64,000 nucleotides of DNA from Raineyella sp. W15-4 (GTDB lineage Bacteria; Actinomycetota; Actinomycetes; Propionibacteriales; Propionibacteriaceae). Shown here piece by piece: positions 63,500-64,000 of the stretch. The translations under genes were made by a program, and so were the position numbers. The stretch lies in NCBI RefSeq assembly GCF_033170155.1, contig NZ_CP137079.1:1550001-1614000 (forward strand), in the 5' to 3' direction. The notes below the pieces were generated by a model. That model did not search any database. It had not been told where the DNA came from and worked only from the letters and a program-made list of their open reading frames with translations. The first letter of the stretch is position 1; each line of letters begins with the position of its first letter.

Positions 63500-63883
63500 T
63501 CACCGGTCGGTCCGACAGCCGCCCGTCCCGCCGGGCAGCCGATGGCGGTGCCGTGCCACGAACCGATACACCGCCTGTGCCACCTGGCGGGCTCCCGGCG
63601 CTCGGAGGAGCCGCCCGATCGGCATCGCCGCCGGGCCACCGTGGGAGAGCACCTCGGCGAAGGCCATCGCGCCGCCCGCGGTCCGGCCGTCGTCGAGGAC
63701 GACCCAGGCCTGTCGACGGCACTGGTCCTCGGTCAGCCCGACACCGGCCAGGTCGTGGCCTACGTACGGTGCGTAGTCGATGGAACTGCGCAGGTGTCGT
63801 CGCAGGAACTCCACCGAGGCGGTGCAGAACCCGCAGTCGGGGTCGTAGAGGAAGACTCCGCTCCGACCGGACCCCGTCGTCAC
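63500..63883 (-). CDS. DCC family (DUF393) thiol-disulfide oxidoreductase-like protein
   Basis: 127 residues beginning with the hallmark FLYDPDCGFCTASVEFLRR, where DxxCGxC forms the presumed redox pair, followed by AWVVLDDGRTAGGAMAF and a basic C-terminal helix. The function of the family is not established. The start is a GTG. It lies 15 bp after the stop of the carbonic-anhydrase-like gene, in the same direction. Confidence 0.86.
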   Translation of the reverse strand: MTTGSGRSGVFLYDPDCGFCTASVEFLRRHLRSSIDYAPYVGHDLAGVGLTEDQCRRQAWVVLDDGRTAGGAMAFAEVLSHGGPAAMPIGRLLRAPGARQVAQAVYRFVARHRHRLPGGTGGCRTDR

Positions 63884-63897
63884 TGCTGCCGAGACGT

Positions 63898-64000
63898 TCA
63901 GTAGCGCTGCGTCAGCCGGCCGGAGTCCACGTCGTAGTGGAAACCACCGACCAGGACGTCGCGGCCGACCAGCAGCGGATGCGTACGCAGCAGCGCCACG
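63898..64000 (-). CDS. Probable beta-carbonic anhydrase, C-terminal end only
   Basis: Only the last 34 residues are in the window, entering from its right edge: VALLRTHPLLVGRDVLVGG, then FHYDVDSGRLTQRY and a TGA stop. The G-F-x-Y-D-V-x-x-G-x-L ending is the usual final strand of beta-class carbonic anhydrases. Metal-binding residues lie outside the window, so the call rests on this one motif. Confidence 0.6.
   Translation of the reverse strand, partial: VALLRTHPLLVGRDVLVGGFHYDVDSGRLTQRY

Overview
The window is chromosomal DNA of a very GC-rich actinobacterium. The gene order ftsK-rimO-pgsA-cinA-clgR-DUF3046-recA-recX-rny-gluDCBA-miaB-miaA-dapF-hflX-dinG-lexA-nrdR-nrdJ, followed by sigB, sigA and a type II topoisomerase subunit, together with a B12-dependent ribonucleotide reductase, fits Propionibacteriaceae or a close relative. 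That placement rests on remembered synteny and was not searched. I see no prophage, insertion sequence, CRISPR array, tRNA or rRNA.

Layout. 0-2.3 kb: a DUF4386 membrane protein divergent from its probable TetR repressor, then an unknown gene. 2.4-7.4 kb: gpsA and ddl, a DUF3515 lipoprotein with an Lrp-type sensor on the other strand, then thiL-thiD. 7.5-18 kb: ftsK, rimO-pgsA-cinA, a ClgR-like regulator, DUF3046, recA-recX and RNase Y. 18-21.5 kb: a glutamate-type ABC importer on the minus strand. 21.6-29.9 kb: miaB, miaA, dapF, hflX and dinG, with two small minus-strand genes between miaB and miaA. 29.9-35.6 kb: lexA, a divergent small membrane protein, nrdR-nrdJ, and a DUF2892 protein behind a perfect palindrome. 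35.7-38.5 kb: the end-joining pair ligD and ku, divergent. 38.6-51 kb: a SulP transporter, an anchored unknown protein, an AEC carrier, a TY-Chap-like protein, a PNPOx-like/USP pair, hrpA, a PAC2 protein and a thioesterase. 51-61.7 kb: sigB, oligopeptidase B, a GCS2-like protein, a small USP, sigA, a secreted protein, DUF7455 and the topoisomerase B subunit. 61.7-64 kb: an SRPBCC protein, two small membrane proteins, a DCC protein and the end of a probable carbonic anhydrase.

DNA damage and dNTP supply are the theme of the centre. recA has a LexA box and, separately, a close match to the PafBC (RecA-NDp) promoter. lexA has a LexA box over its -35. A small membrane protein divergent from lexA has a LexA-like box inside its promoter spacer. 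The nrdR-nrdJ leader carries three DnaA-box-like 9-mers and an NrdR-box-like site. Many genes show a TAnnnT -10 box 6-8 nt before the start codon, so leaderless transcripts look common.

The least expected signals concern translation starts. In recX, hrpA, hflX and one secreted protein the reading frame runs upstream of the first ATG/GTG/TTG with no canonical start there. recX and hrpA each offer a CTG that overlaps the stop codon of the gene before (CTGA), and hflX has an ATC behind a strong Shine-Dalgarno. recA has an in-frame, basic, Ala/Arg-rich 127-codon upstream extension whose ATG lies where the PafBC-type promoter would start a leaderless transcript, although its codon use argues against it being an ordinary coding stretch.
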